A stretch of 64,000 nt of DNA from Ochrobactrum vermis. Lineage in GTDB: Bacteria > Pseudomonadota > Alphaproteobacteria > Rhizobiales > Rhizobiaceae. The position numbers and the translations under genes were made by a program. Position 1 is the stretch's first letter; every line of letters starts with the position of its first letter. The stretch lies in assembly GCF_002975205.1 (NCBI RefSeq), contig NZ_PCOC01000002.1, positions 1,503,001 through 1,567,000 of the forward strand. Reading direction: 5' to 3'. Below are positions 1 to 8,856 of the stretch, piece after piece. The notes under the pieces are model-generated. The model had not been told where the DNA came from and searched no databases. It saw only the letters and a program-made list of their open reading frames with translations.

Positions 1-14
1 GAAAGGAGCGCCGC

Positions 15-854
15 TTGACGGACGTGGTAGCGCTGAAACAGCCAGAACCTGAAGCCAAACCAGCAATACCGGATGCACAGATCGACTGGCTGATGCAGTC
101 GGTTCTGAAGAACCGTTTTCTGCCTTCACCCGACCCGAACAATGTGTTCGTCGGCGACGGTGACTATCGTGCAGTTGGTGCCGAGTTTCTCGGTCATTTC
201 ATTCGTAAGGGCGGGCTTCGTCCGGATGCGCGCGTGCTCGACATCGGTTCGGGGATCGGTCGCATGGCTGTGCCGCTGACGCAGTATCTTGATTCAGCGA
301 AGACACGCTATTCCGGGATTGATCCCGTGGTAGGTGGCGTGAACTGGTGCCGCCAGAACATCACGTCGCGCTATCCGAACTTCGAGTTCCGCCACATCGA
401 TATTGCCCACGATCTCTATAATCCCAAAGGTTCGGTCAGCGGGCTTAGTCTTGTCCTGCCGTTCGCAGACAAGAGCTTCGATTTCGTCATCATGACATCA
501 GTGGTCACGCATTTGCCGTCAGATGAAGTCAAAACCTATCTCGATCAGGTTTCTCGCGTTCTCGCTCCCGGTGGAAAGCTGTTCATGACAGCTTTCGTGG
601 TGGATGACGTGGCCGCGCGTGACCGCCACGGCAAACGCGACAAGCGACTTGCATTTGAACGCCACGGCAGCGGACCATGCTGGTTTGTTCCGGAATTGCC
701 ACCGCTTGCAGCAGTGGGATTTGAAAACGGTTTCCTGGATCGCGCGCTCGCCGGTGCAAAACTGACGCTCGACACCAAATCCTTCGGTCACTGGCGCGGC
801 ATCGAGGCGGATCACTATCAGGATATTTTCATCGCCTCGCGAGGTGTTGCCTGA
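15..854 (+). CDS. Class I SAM-dependent methyltransferase
   Basis: A 279-residue cytoplasmic methyltransferase of the Rossmann-like class I fold. Seen in the sequence: SAM motif I VLDIGSGIGR at residues 74-83, a post-I acidic loop GIDP at 101-104, the DKSFDFVIM strand near 152-160 and the LAPGGKLF strand near 183-190. The start is a TTG at 15 preceded by a strong GAAAGGAG ribosome site at 1-8; no ATG lies nearby in frame. Its stop overlaps the ATG of the next gene by one base (TGATG), so it is translationally coupled to a glycosyltransferase. Inference: it O- or N-methylates a sugar or lipid-linked intermediate of the surface polysaccharide made by this operon. The acceptor cannot be read from sequence. 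The operon may begin upstream of the window. Confidence 0.85.
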   Translation: MTDVVALKQPEPEAKPAIPDAQIDWLMQSVLKNRFLPSPDPNNVFVGDGDYRAVGAEFLGHFIRKGGLRPDARVLDIGSGIGRMAVPLTQYLDSAKTRYSGIDPVVGGVNWCRQNITSRYPNFEFRHIDIAHDLYNPKGSVSGLSLVLPFADKSFDFVIMTSVVTHLPSDEVKTYLDQVSRVLAPGGKLFMTAFVVDDVAARDRHGKRDKRLAFERHGSGPCWFVPELPPLAAVGFENGFLDRALAGAKLTLDTKSFGHWRGIEADHYQDIFIASRGVA

Positions 855-2113
855 TGGCTCAACGTGTCCTCATTGCAGCACATAACCATCCGTCACTGCA
901 TCCCGGCGGAACGGAAATTTTCGCACACGACCTGTTCCGGGCCTATCAGCGCGCCGGTTGCGAAGCCATGTTCATGGGCGCTACCAACAAGGTGCATCGT
1001 GAGGCCCGACCCGGCACAAGCTTTCAGAGCATCGGCAATGGCGGCGACGAGATCCTGCTCTGGTCTGGCCATTTTGACCGTTTTTACATGAGTCAGATCG
1101 ACCTTTATGGGATCGTTCCCGACATCGTTGAGCTATTGCAAGATTTCCGGCCCGATGTTGTCCATCTGCACCATCTGCTTTTGCTTGGTGCCGAATTCCC
1201 GCATATCGTGCGGCGCACTTTACCAGATTGCCGTATCGTTCTGACTTTGCACGACTATTACCCCATCTGCCATCATGACGGATTGATGGTGCGCACCACT
1301 GGCAAGGAACTGTGCCATGGGGCCGATCCAGACCGGTGCCATGCCTGTTTCAAGGACATAGCCCTGGATAAATTTGTACTGCGCGAGCGGCATATTAAAT
1401 CACTCCTCACTGCAGTCGATGCATTCGTTTCACCGAGTGAGTTTCTGAAGCAACGTTATGTCGAATGGGGCCTTGATGAAGAACTGATCAGCGTCATTCC
1501 CAATGGCCAGCCGGAACGGCCTGTGGTCGAAGCGCAGCAGGTTGAACGCAGCAAGCCGGTCTTCGGTTACTTCGGCAATCTTAATCCGTGGAAGGGTGCA
1601 ACAGTCCTGCTTGAAGCAGCGCAGCAGCTTATTTCAGAGGGTTTCGATTTCGAACTTCGCGTGCATGGTGCAGCACCATTTCAAAGCGAGAGTTTCGTCA
1701 GTGAAATCGAGCGGCTCTTTGCCGAAACATATCCCTTCGTCCAGCGCCGGGGCGCCTATCGGCGGAATGACATCGCCCAGCTTATCCAGGCAGTCGATTG
1801 CGCCATCATGCCGTCGATCTGGTGGGAAAATGCCCCGCTTGTCATTCAGGAAGCACAGGGACAGAACCGCCCTGTCATATGCAGCAATATCGGTGGAATG
1901 GCCGAGATGATCGAAAATGAGGTGAATGGCCTCACCGTTCCGCCGAATGATCCGCTCGCGCTCGCCCAGGCGATGCGTCGAATGGCGGAGAACCCGGATT
2001 TGCGCCAATCGCTCAGCGAGAACGCGCGTCATCCGGACACCATCGACACGACCGCCGAACGCTATCTCGATCTGATCGGGACATTACGTATCGCCCGTGT
2101 CGAGGCAGCATAA
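854..2113 (+). CDS. GT4-family glycosyltransferase with four-cysteine insert
   Basis: A 419-residue retaining glycosyltransferase of the GT-B fold. The N-terminal acceptor domain opens with HPSLHPGGTE (residues 12-21), and HLHH lies at 104-107. The donor-binding domain carries GNLNPWKG (241-248) and the E-x7-E motif with Glu325 and Glu333 in WWENAPLVIQE, followed by SNIGGMAEMI. An insert holds cysteines 139, 154, 162 and 165 (C-x14-C-x7-C-x2-C). The same spacing occurs in the paralogue at 5152-6474, which suggests a metal site. It overlaps the methyltransferase gene by one base and is followed after 10 bases by the anchored protein gene. The donor and acceptor sugars are unknown. Role: surface polysaccharide assembly at the cytoplasmic face of the inner membrane. 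Confidence 0.9.
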   Translation: MAQRVLIAAHNHPSLHPGGTEIFAHDLFRAYQRAGCEAMFMGATNKVHREARPGTSFQSIGNGGDEILLWSGHFDRFYMSQIDLYGIVPDIVELLQDFRPDVVHLHHLLLLGAEFPHIVRRTLPDCRIVLTLHDYYPICHHDGLMVRTTGKELCHGADPDRCHACFKDIALDKFVLRERHIKSLLTAVDAFVSPSEFLKQRYVEWGLDEELISVIPNGQPERPVVEAQQVERSKPVFGYFGNLNPWKGATVLLEAAQQLISEGFDFELRVHGAAPFQSESFVSEIERLFAETYPFVQRRGAYRRNDIAQLIQAVDCAIMPSIWWENAPLVIQEAQGQNRPVICSNIGGMAEMIENEVNGLTVPPNDPLALAQAMRRMAENPDLRQSLSENARHPDTIDTTAERYLDLIGTLRIARVEAA

Positions 2114-2123
2114 GAGGTAAATC

Positions 2124-2894
2124 ATGAACATCGCGACCAAAGTTCCATCCGAGGGGGAAACAAAGCAGGCAGCGGCACCCAATGCCTCTGCCGGGCCTCA
2201 AAGGACCGAAGCCATGAAAGGACGCGTTGACGCCATTGAGGAAGGCCGTCTCTATGGTTGGGCCTTCGATCCTTCCGTTCCAACGGAAAGGCTTCTGATC
2301 CGCGTTCTGCTGGACGACAAGCCTATTGCCGAGGCGCCTGCCGATAAGGATCGTCCCGACCTGAAACGCAACGGCATCGGCGACGGCAAGCACGCTTTCG
2401 AAGTGATGCTGCCGCAATTTGCTGCGGCTCGTGCAGGCGAACTCGTCGTTGTCGCCGCCAATCCGTCCGGCGCGGAGCAGAAGCTGCGCGTGCCTAAGCC
2501 CGATGAACAGGCCGCCGAAGCGCTTATCGCTGCCCCGATGACGCGCATTCTGGACAAGCTCGACATGCTGATGGCAGCGCAACGCCAGTTGCAAGTCAAC
2601 CAGCGATCGTTGCAGCGTGTCGCGCCAACCCTTGATGCGTCTGGCAATGCCGCCCCCGCCGAACTGCTTGACATTGCAAGTTCCGTCGACGGACTGCGTA
2701 CTGATCTCCATCAGCGCATGACCGAACTCGACGTGCATATAATGCGCATGGACGGCGTTGTTGCAGGGCTGGAACAACGCATGGACGAAGTGCGCAAGCG
2801 CGGCGGCGGCGACCTCAAGTTCCTGTTCTTGCTGGCTGCCGTTTTGGCCGGTTTCGTCGCCGGTGCCCTACTCACCCTTGCGGTTATGCCCTGA
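2124..2894 (+). CDS. Membrane-anchored coiled-coil protein with GWxxDP beta domain
   Basis: A 256-residue protein with no recognised function. Residues 31-125 form a predicted beta-rich domain with the pattern GRLYGWAFDP (41-50), then ADKDRPDL (73-80), GIGDG (84-88) and AFEV. I recall this GW-x-x-DP type of domain from other alphaproteobacterial polysaccharide proteins, and it recurs in the next gene. Residues about 138-225 look like a heptad-rich coiled coil (LDKLDMLMAAQRQLQ; LHQRMTELDVHIMRMD). Residues 232-254 form one C-terminal transmembrane helix, so this is a tail-anchored protein with its bulk probably cytoplasmic. The start ATG at 2124 has AGAGGT upstream. It sits between the two glycosyltransferase units. 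A scaffold or chain-length role is a guess only. Confidence 0.8.
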   Translation: MNIATKVPSEGETKQAAAPNASAGPQRTEAMKGRVDAIEEGRLYGWAFDPSVPTERLLIRVLLDDKPIAEAPADKDRPDLKRNGIGDGKHAFEVMLPQFAAARAGELVVVAANPSGAEQKLRVPKPDEQAAEALIAAPMTRILDKLDMLMAAQRQLQVNQRSLQRVAPTLDASGNAAPAELLDIASSVDGLRTDLHQRMTELDVHIMRMDGVVAGLEQRMDEVRKRGGGDLKFLFLLAAVLAGFVAGALLTLAVMP

Positions 2895-2905
2895 GGAAAC
2901 ATCTC

Positions 2906-5155
2906 ATGGCGCAAGACGAAAGACCTATTACGCAGCAGCCGACCGCCCGACCGACCCGGTCACCGGATCGTCCCCCCATGATGATGGAGGGCGAGATGGT
3001 CGTTGGCAGCGTGATCGAAGACACGCTGGTACTGGTGCTCGGCATCGGCAGTGCCACAAACGATCAGGTGACGGCTTTTCTCAATGGCGATCCCGCCATG
3101 AGCGTAAAGACAAGTCTGATTACATGGCCACTCAAAGAGCCTTCACCAGCCGGGACGCATGGCTTTGTCGCCATCGTACCAACAGGTGCTTTGCGCCGCG
3201 GCACCCTCAAGACGATTATGTTCCAGCACCGGGCAAAGGTTGCACGCTACAATTTCGCGTCACGTTCCGCTTCCATCGCAGATTTTGTCGCTATGATAGG
3301 CGATCTTGCCGGACCGAGCTTGCCGGGTGTCATCGATGAACTCGTGGAAGGACTGATTTCCGGCCCTATCAGCCGAAAGAAACTTTCGGCCATCACCGTC
3401 CTGTTGCAGGCTGGAGCCCGTTCCGACGGCTGCATCGAACTCATCGGCGGTAGCGATGAAGGCGAGATTTTTGTGCAGGGCTGGGCACAGGATCTGACAC
3501 CCTCGGTTACCCGCCTGTTGATCAGCGGTAAGAACCCATCGCTTGCAGAATGTGCAGTCAGTGTTTTTGCGCGGCCCGATCTCAATGATGAAGCGTCCGG
3601 ATTTGCAGGCCTTCTGCTTGCCAATGAGCCGGTCGAACCCACCGATATCGAACGGCTTTTGTTTCGCGGACGACGGGGCTGGCGATTTACCGAAGTCTAC
3701 GATCGCAGACTGCTGTCCGGTTCCCGGGAAACGCCGAGCCATATCCGGGCGATCCTGCCGCGGGTACGCAGCTCGACCGACATCCTGCTGCGCATGCGTT
3801 CCGCCGCAAATCGCTTCGATGGCGCCGACACGGTATCCGGCCTGCCCTTTCCCGTCAGGATGGGGATAGACAATGTTTTCCGGGTTGAAGGCAGCGGTAT
3901 ACTGGTTTCTGGCTGGCTGCTTGATCCCGACAGTCATGTGGAAAGCGTGAAGCTGCGCCGTCATCGCGGTGAAATCCAGATCGATAACACCTGGACTCGC
4001 ATCGACCGACCGGACGTCACCCGCGAATTCGACAATCAATCGCCCTTCAATGCAGGTCTTGATCCCAGCCGTCACGCTCATGGCTTCGTTGCTTTTGCGC
4101 CGGAACTTGCCGGTGACAGCACCTCGCCATTCTATCTCGAACTTGCGATCAGTGATGGACGGCGTGCCTTCTTTCCATTGACGCCGACCCGCCTCACGTC
4201 ACGTGACGCCATCGTCCGGCAAATCCGGGCAACCGATCCGAATGCATGGGCTCTGCGCCATATTGTCGATCAGCAGCTCGTGCCTTTGCTGCGCGGCGTC
4301 AACCGTCCTGCGCCGGAAGTCTTTGGCGTGGTCGATCTCGGCCCCTTCGAAGACGCGATCGGACCTGCGGTCATCATCGGCATCGACGAACGCGTCGAGG
4401 AAATCGAACCATTGCTCGCGCTTCTTGCGCTCGATCCCGAAACCCGGATCGCGCCGATTGTGATCGCGGCTGCGACCGAGATTATTGATCGCGTCGGCGT
4501 ACAGATCAGGCGTCTTGCAGATTTCTATCGCCTGCGTATCCGTCTCGTTTCCGCTACAGGCTCGGAAGACCTCTACGATGCGCTGGAAGTCGGCGCCCGC
4601 ACAGTTTCAACGGATCAGGTTATATTTCTGGCCGGATCGCTGCTGCCGCGCCGCTCCGGCTGGCTCAACAAGCTCATCAGCGCCTACGAAGCCCACAAGG
4701 ATTGCGTTCTGTCTCCCACTCTTGCCTATGAGGATGATTCAATCCGCTGGGCCGGAACCTGGGTAGCCGGGCCGCAATCTGACCGCGCCCTGATCAGTCG
4801 CTATGCCGGTTATCCCATCGACGCCGTTTCGGGCATGTCATTGACGGAAGTGGCAACGGCAACGTTCGAGTGCTGCATTCTTCCGCGTGAAGCCCTGTTT
4901 TCCGTGGGCGGTTTCACGCGCGGTTATCTCGGTACCCATGAAAAGGGATTGGATCTCGGGTTGAAACTGAAACAATCGGGCTTGCGCTCCTACTGGTTGC
5001 CTTCAGCACAGATGCTGGGAGCTGACGACACATCCGTAACCGACAGGGCATCGACCATTGCCTTGATCGAACGCATCGACCGGCAGGTCTTCGACGCACG
5101 CTGGTCCTCCATTCTCGCTGGCCGACGCAAGATAGAAACGGAGGAACCCGCATGA
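2906..5155 (+). CDS. Multidomain GWxxDP/GT-A-like protein, probable glycosyltransferase
   Basis: A 749-residue protein. Three beta-domain modules can be seen: about 30-92 (ending HGFVAIVP), about 185-238 (IFVQGWAQDL, then ARPDLND and SGFAGLL) and about 325-398 (GILVSGWLLDPD, then RIDRPDV and HGFVAFAP). They resemble the domain in the preceding gene. Residues about 485-749 resemble a GT2/GT-A domain: FLAGSLLPRRSGWL at 574-587 matches the usual strand, turn and GWL element, and ATFECCILPREALFSVGGF matches the acceptor-loop element. The usual Asp-x-Asp at 576-578 is replaced by AGS, so metal-dependent catalysis is doubtful. It has no signal peptide or membrane helix. Its stop overlaps the next start (ATGA). 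It may be a glycosyltransferase using another acidic residue, or a binding or scaffold protein. Confidence 0.75.
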   Translation: MAQDERPITQQPTARPTRSPDRPPMMMEGEMVVGSVIEDTLVLVLGIGSATNDQVTAFLNGDPAMSVKTSLITWPLKEPSPAGTHGFVAIVPTGALRRGTLKTIMFQHRAKVARYNFASRSASIADFVAMIGDLAGPSLPGVIDELVEGLISGPISRKKLSAITVLLQAGARSDGCIELIGGSDEGEIFVQGWAQDLTPSVTRLLISGKNPSLAECAVSVFARPDLNDEASGFAGLLLANEPVEPTDIERLLFRGRRGWRFTEVYDRRLLSGSRETPSHIRAILPRVRSSTDILLRMRSAANRFDGADTVSGLPFPVRMGIDNVFRVEGSGILVSGWLLDPDSHVESVKLRRHRGEIQIDNTWTRIDRPDVTREFDNQSPFNAGLDPSRHAHGFVAFAPELAGDSTSPFYLELAISDGRRAFFPLTPTRLTSRDAIVRQIRATDPNAWALRHIVDQQLVPLLRGVNRPAPEVFGVVDLGPFEDAIGPAVIIGIDERVEEIEPLLALLALDPETRIAPIVIAAATEIIDRVGVQIRRLADFYRLRIRLVSATGSEDLYDALEVGARTVSTDQVIFLAGSLLPRRSGWLNKLISAYEAHKDCVLSPTLAYEDDSIRWAGTWVAGPQSDRALISRYAGYPIDAVSGMSLTEVATATFECCILPREALFSVGGFTRGYLGTHEKGLDLGLKLKQSGLRSYWLPSAQMLGADDTSVTDRASTIALIERIDRQVFDARWSSILAGRRKIETEEPA

Positions 5156-6474
5156 GCGACAAACTTCGTGTTCTCGTGATCTCGCACGCTCACCCTTCGA
5201 TCTCGCTCGGGGGCGGTGAAATCGCTTCCTACAATCTGCACAAGGGGTTGAACGCTGTTCCCGGTGTGCAGTCGGTCTATCTGGCACGGGCCGCTCACCC
5301 AATCCCGCGGCACGGCACGACAGCGCTGATGAGCATGCGGCGCGCCAGCGACGAAATCCTGTTCCATGCCGACGAGTACGATCATTTCTATCTGTCGAAC
5401 AAGAACACCGATGAAATCCGCCGTGACCTGTTGCGCTTTGTCCGCGACTTCGACCCGGACATCGTGCATTTTCATCATGTTCTCGGGCTCGGGCTTGAAA
5501 CTCTCTATGCCATCCGCGAGGCGCTGCCAGATCGCGTCATTCTGGTGACGTTTCACGAGTTTCTATCCATCTGCAACAATGACGGCCAGATGGTCAAGGC
5601 TGGCACGTCCAAGCTCTGCAACGAGGCATCACCCATCGATTGCCACGCCTGTTTTCCGCAGATACCACCAGCACGTTTCCTGAAACGAGAGCGTTTCGTA
5701 CGCGGCATGCTGGAATTGGCCGACGCCTTCGTCTCGCCGAGCGAGTTTCTTGCCAACCGCTATCTCGATTGGGGCCTCAACCCGGACAAGATGGCCGTTA
5801 TCGAGAATGGCATCGCCATCCGCGACGTCACGCCCGCACGTGAGTTGACCGGCCCGAACCCACGTCGCAGCCGCTTTGCGTTCTTCGGTCAGATCAATCC
5901 GTTCAAGGGCATAGATGTGCTGGTCGATGCCGTATCGCGTGTACCAGAACAGGTTTGGGGTGAAGATTCTCGCCTGATGATCTTCGGTGGCAATCTGGAA
6001 AAGCAGCCGCCCGCCTTTCAGGAACGCATGCAGAAACTGATCGAAGAAGCCGGCCCGCGCGTACGGTTCTACGGCGCCTACCAGAATGCTGAAATGCCAC
6101 GTCTGATGCAATCAGTCGACTGGGTAGTTATGCCCTCGATCTGGTGGGAAAACTCACCCATTGTCATTCAGGAGGCGCTGCACCATCGCCGTCCGGTCAT
6201 CTGCTCGAATATAGGCGGTATGGCTGAGAAGATCCGCGACGGCGAAGACGGCCTGCATTTCCGTGTTCGCAGCGCCGAGGATCTGGCCGACCGCTTTACA
6301 GAAGTGCTCAGCGAGCCGAGCATATGGGACGGGTTGCATCATTCCATCCGCAATCCGGTCCACTATGTTGATTGCGCGAAGGAGCACCTCGATCTTTATA
6401 AACGGCTGCGTGAGTCAAAACCTCGCAGACAGAAACCGGCAGTTACGCAAACTGCTCTTTCTCAGGCAAGCTGA
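5152..6474 (+). CDS. GT4-family glycosyltransferase, paralogue with four-cysteine insert
   Basis: A 440-residue GT-B glycosyltransferase that is clearly a paralogue of the protein at 854-2113. It has HPSISLGGGE (14-23), HFHH (106-109), GQINPFKG (246-253), Glu333 and Glu341 of the E-x7-E motif in WWENSPIVIQE, then SNIGGMAEKI. Cysteines 141, 156, 164 and 167 keep exactly the C-x14-C-x7-C-x2-C spacing of the first copy. The start ATG at 5152 overlaps the preceding stop by four bases. Two related enzymes in one operon suggest that they add successive similar residues, or the same donor to different acceptors. The C-terminal 30 residues are basic and low in complexity. Confidence 0.9.
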   Translation: MSDKLRVLVISHAHPSISLGGGEIASYNLHKGLNAVPGVQSVYLARAAHPIPRHGTTALMSMRRASDEILFHADEYDHFYLSNKNTDEIRRDLLRFVRDFDPDIVHFHHVLGLGLETLYAIREALPDRVILVTFHEFLSICNNDGQMVKAGTSKLCNEASPIDCHACFPQIPPARFLKRERFVRGMLELADAFVSPSEFLANRYLDWGLNPDKMAVIENGIAIRDVTPARELTGPNPRRSRFAFFGQINPFKGIDVLVDAVSRVPEQVWGEDSRLMIFGGNLEKQPPAFQERMQKLIEEAGPRVRFYGAYQNAEMPRLMQSVDWVVMPSIWWENSPIVIQEALHHRRPVICSNIGGMAEKIRDGEDGLHFRVRSAEDLADRFTEVLSEPSIWDGLHHSIRNPVHYVDCAKEHLDLYKRLRESKPRRQKPAVTQTALSQAS

Positions 6475-6512
6475 GCCTGGCTTACCTGTATCTTTAGAAG
6501 AAGGAAGACCGT

Positions 6513-7694
6513 ATGGCACGCGCCCTCGTCATGATCCCTGCGGGAGAAGTGTACGATCACGACAATGTCCGCTGGTATCGTCACACCGACGTTCAGGGCA
6601 GCATCAATCACTATCACAATATCGGCGATGCCTTCGTCTTCGAGTCATCACTGAAGCTGATGAATTACGAAAAGGCTTCCGAACTCCCGATCACCAATTT
6701 CTCACCGGAGAAAATCGATCAGCTTCGTGAAGAATATGATTATGTGATCCTGCGTGGCTCGAATTATATCAACAAGGATATGAACTGGCGTGACACGATC
6801 CCGGTATTGCAGCGGCTGAAACTGCCGGTCATCGCATTCGGCGTCGGAGCGCAAGCGCCGGTCAGAGGGGAAATACAGCTTTCCGAAGAGACGAAGGCGG
6901 TCCTGCGCATCATTGCAGACTCCACGACGTCCATCGGTGTGCGCGGCGCTTACACGGCCCAGGTGCTGAACGATATCGGCATCCGCAATGTGCGCATCAT
7001 CGGTTGCCCGACCGCGTTTCGTCGCAACAACCAGCATTTGCGTATCAAGTTGCCGCCGCTGGAAAACGTTGCCCAAGTCGGCGTTACGGTTCGCCGCGAG
7101 GTTTCCCCCGCCTATGCGCAGGACATCGAGCAATATCTGACCCGTCACCGCGACCTCATCAAATCCATGGCCGGACGCTTCGATGTAACATTGATGGCGC
7201 AGGGCGAGATCGACGAAAAGAAGATGGTCTTCGGCACAGCGGAGCAGAAGGAAGAGGCTATCGCAGCCCTCAAGAACCACCGCTGGACAGCGGACTGGTA
7301 TTTCGATGAAACGATAGAAAACCTCTATCGCAATCGCATGTTCTATTCGGACGTCGTCGCCGATTACGAGGAACTGGTGCGCAGGCAGCAGCTCGTCCTT
7401 GGTTATCGTCTGCACGGCAATCTGATGGCGCTGGCCAATGGCGTGCCGTCCATCTATTTCACCTATGACAGCCGCACAGCAGAATTCGCTGAAACCTACA
7501 AGATACCGAGCTATGACGTCTTCAGCGACAAGCCTTTCCGGCTGGAAGACTATTGGGATCAGTCGCTGTTCGACAAATATAATCGGGCATGGTTCGAGAC
7601 CTATGCCGAGATGAAGCAGTTTCTCGATGAAAACGGCGTCGACAACAAGATGACCGAAACCGGCATTCCCATCGCCGAACTGAAAGTCGCTTAG
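6513..7694 (+). CDS. Polysaccharide pyruvyl transferase family protein
   Basis: A 393-residue member of the polysaccharide pyruvyl transferase family (CsaB/ExoV-like fold). Family members move a ketal-pyruvate from phosphoenolpyruvate onto a sugar, or act on related surface glycans. Seen: N-terminal NIGDAFVFESSL (about 35-46), VILRGSNYI, GVGAQAP, a GVRGAYTAQVL segment and the C-terminal LGYRLHGNLMAL with the conserved histidine of the family. The start ATG at 6513 has AAGAAGGAAG upstream and lies 38 bases after the glycosyltransferase gene. It ends the plus-strand operon, converging on the permease gene four bases later. Pyruvylation is inferred from the family. The substrate is unknown, and some members of this fold do other chemistry. 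Confidence 0.85.
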   Translation: MARALVMIPAGEVYDHDNVRWYRHTDVQGSINHYHNIGDAFVFESSLKLMNYEKASELPITNFSPEKIDQLREEYDYVILRGSNYINKDMNWRDTIPVLQRLKLPVIAFGVGAQAPVRGEIQLSEETKAVLRIIADSTTSIGVRGAYTAQVLNDIGIRNVRIIGCPTAFRRNNQHLRIKLPPLENVAQVGVTVRREVSPAYAQDIEQYLTRHRDLIKSMAGRFDVTLMAQGEIDEKKMVFGTAEQKEEAIAALKNHRWTADWYFDETIENLYRNRMFYSDVVADYEELVRRQQLVLGYRLHGNLMALANGVPSIYFTYDSRTAEFAETYKIPSYDVFSDKPFRLEDYWDQSLFDKYNRAWFETYAEMKQFLDENGVDNKMTETGIPIAELKVA

Positions 7695-7698
7695 AGAT

Positions 7699-8766
7699 TT
7701 AGTCTTTTGGCAGTTGCGCAGAACCCTTGCTCTTCTGCTCTTCTGCCAGAAGCGACCAGGCAGCAATGAACATCGCAGCAATCAGCGGTCCGACCACAAA
7801 ACCGTTGATCCCGATCAGTGAAATGCCTCCAACCGTGGAGATCAGGACAACATAATCCGGCATCCGGGTGCCTTTTCCGACGAGCGGCGGACGCAGGAGA
7901 TTATCAACTAGTCCGATCACGAATACGCCGACGAAAACCAGAATGCTTCCACTGATCCATTCCCCGCTTGCGAAGAACCACGCGGCGGCAGGCACCCAGA
8001 CAAGTGCGGCACCGACGGCTGGCAGCATGGAAAGGAAAGTCATCAACACGCCCCAGAGCAAGGCTGCTTCCAAGCCCAGGAACCAGAAAGTCACGCCACC
8101 TATCGTGCCCTGAATGATGGCAATGATGATATTGCCCTTCACTGTCGCACGAATGACGGCGGTAAACTTTTCCAGAAACTGTCGTGTGTAATCGTCATTG
8201 AGCGGAATGGCCTGCCTGATCTTCCGTCCGAGATCCGCACCGTCGCGGAACAGAAAGAACAAGAGATAAAGCATGATGCCGAAGCCGATGAAGAATTGCA
8301 GTGTGTTCTGGCCGAAACTGACCAGCTTTCCGGCAAAAAGCTGACTGCCCTGCATGATCGCAGTCGATATGCGCGAACGCCATTCCGCAAAGTTACCCAG
8401 TTCGAACCGGGTCAGCCATTCCTCCAGTGAATCCGGCAGGGCGCTGAGAATACGTGAAATATAGCTGTTCAGATCGAACTCGCGGCTGCTCAGGCGTTGA
8501 TAGAGAGAATTCCCCTCCTGCACCAGCGAACCGAAAATCGCCAGCATTGGAATGATGACCAGACATATGCACATCAAGACCGAAAGCAGAGCCGCGATGT
8601 TCTTTCTACCGCCGAGCAGACGTTCAAGGCGCTGCTGTACCGGTGAGAAGACCACGGCGAGAATGACTGCCCAAAGAACTGCCGAATAATAAGGCAGCAG
8701 CAGCCACGCAAAAGCGATGGTGACCAATGCCAGTAGAATATAGAAGCTCGCGCGCTGGACGGACAT
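7699..8766 (-). CDS. AI-2E family transporter (UPF0118 permease)
   Basis: A polytopic inner-membrane protein of 355 residues from the chosen ATG at 8766 (MSVQRASFYILL). An in-frame start at 8817 would add 17 residues with no clear function. Seven to eight hydrophobic segments are visible, and the typical element GVLMTFLSMLPAVGAALVW and the C-terminal GGISLIGINGFVVGPLI match the AI-2E/PerM family. Members export or transport varied solutes. Autoinducer-2 export is only one reported role and should not be assumed here. It stands alone on the minus strand, converging with the polysaccharide operon. The upstream HPP gene is on the same strand about 85 bases away. Confidence 0.85.
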   Translation of the reverse strand: MSVQRASFYILLALVTIAFAWLLLPYYSAVLWAVILAVVFSPVQQRLERLLGGRKNIAALLSVLMCICLVIIPMLAIFGSLVQEGNSLYQRLSSREFDLNSYISRILSALPDSLEEWLTRFELGNFAEWRSRISTAIMQGSQLFAGKLVSFGQNTLQFFIGFGIMLYLLFFLFRDGADLGRKIRQAIPLNDDYTRQFLEKFTAVIRATVKGNIIIAIIQGTIGGVTFWFLGLEAALLWGVLMTFLSMLPAVGAALVWVPAAAWFFASGEWISGSILVFVGVFVIGLVDNLLRPPLVGKGTRMPDYVVLISTVGGISLIGINGFVVGPLIAAMFIAAWSLLAEEQKSKGSAQLPKD

Positions 8767-8834
8767 AATTACCTGCTGCAGATTTCCGGGGCCAGGAAAC
8801 CCTGCCCGGAAAACCATCCCACTTCAATAGAGAA

Positions 8835-8856
8835 GCATAATCCCGGCGGGTTATGC
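8835..8856 (-). terminator. Possible weak terminator after the HPP gene
   Basis: GCATAATCCC and GGGTTATGC flank a three-base loop, giving a nine-pair stem with one bulged base. The structure overlaps the stop codon of the HPP gene. In the minus-strand transcript it is followed by TTCTCTATTG, not a clean U tract, so it may only partly terminate. Confidence 0.3.
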
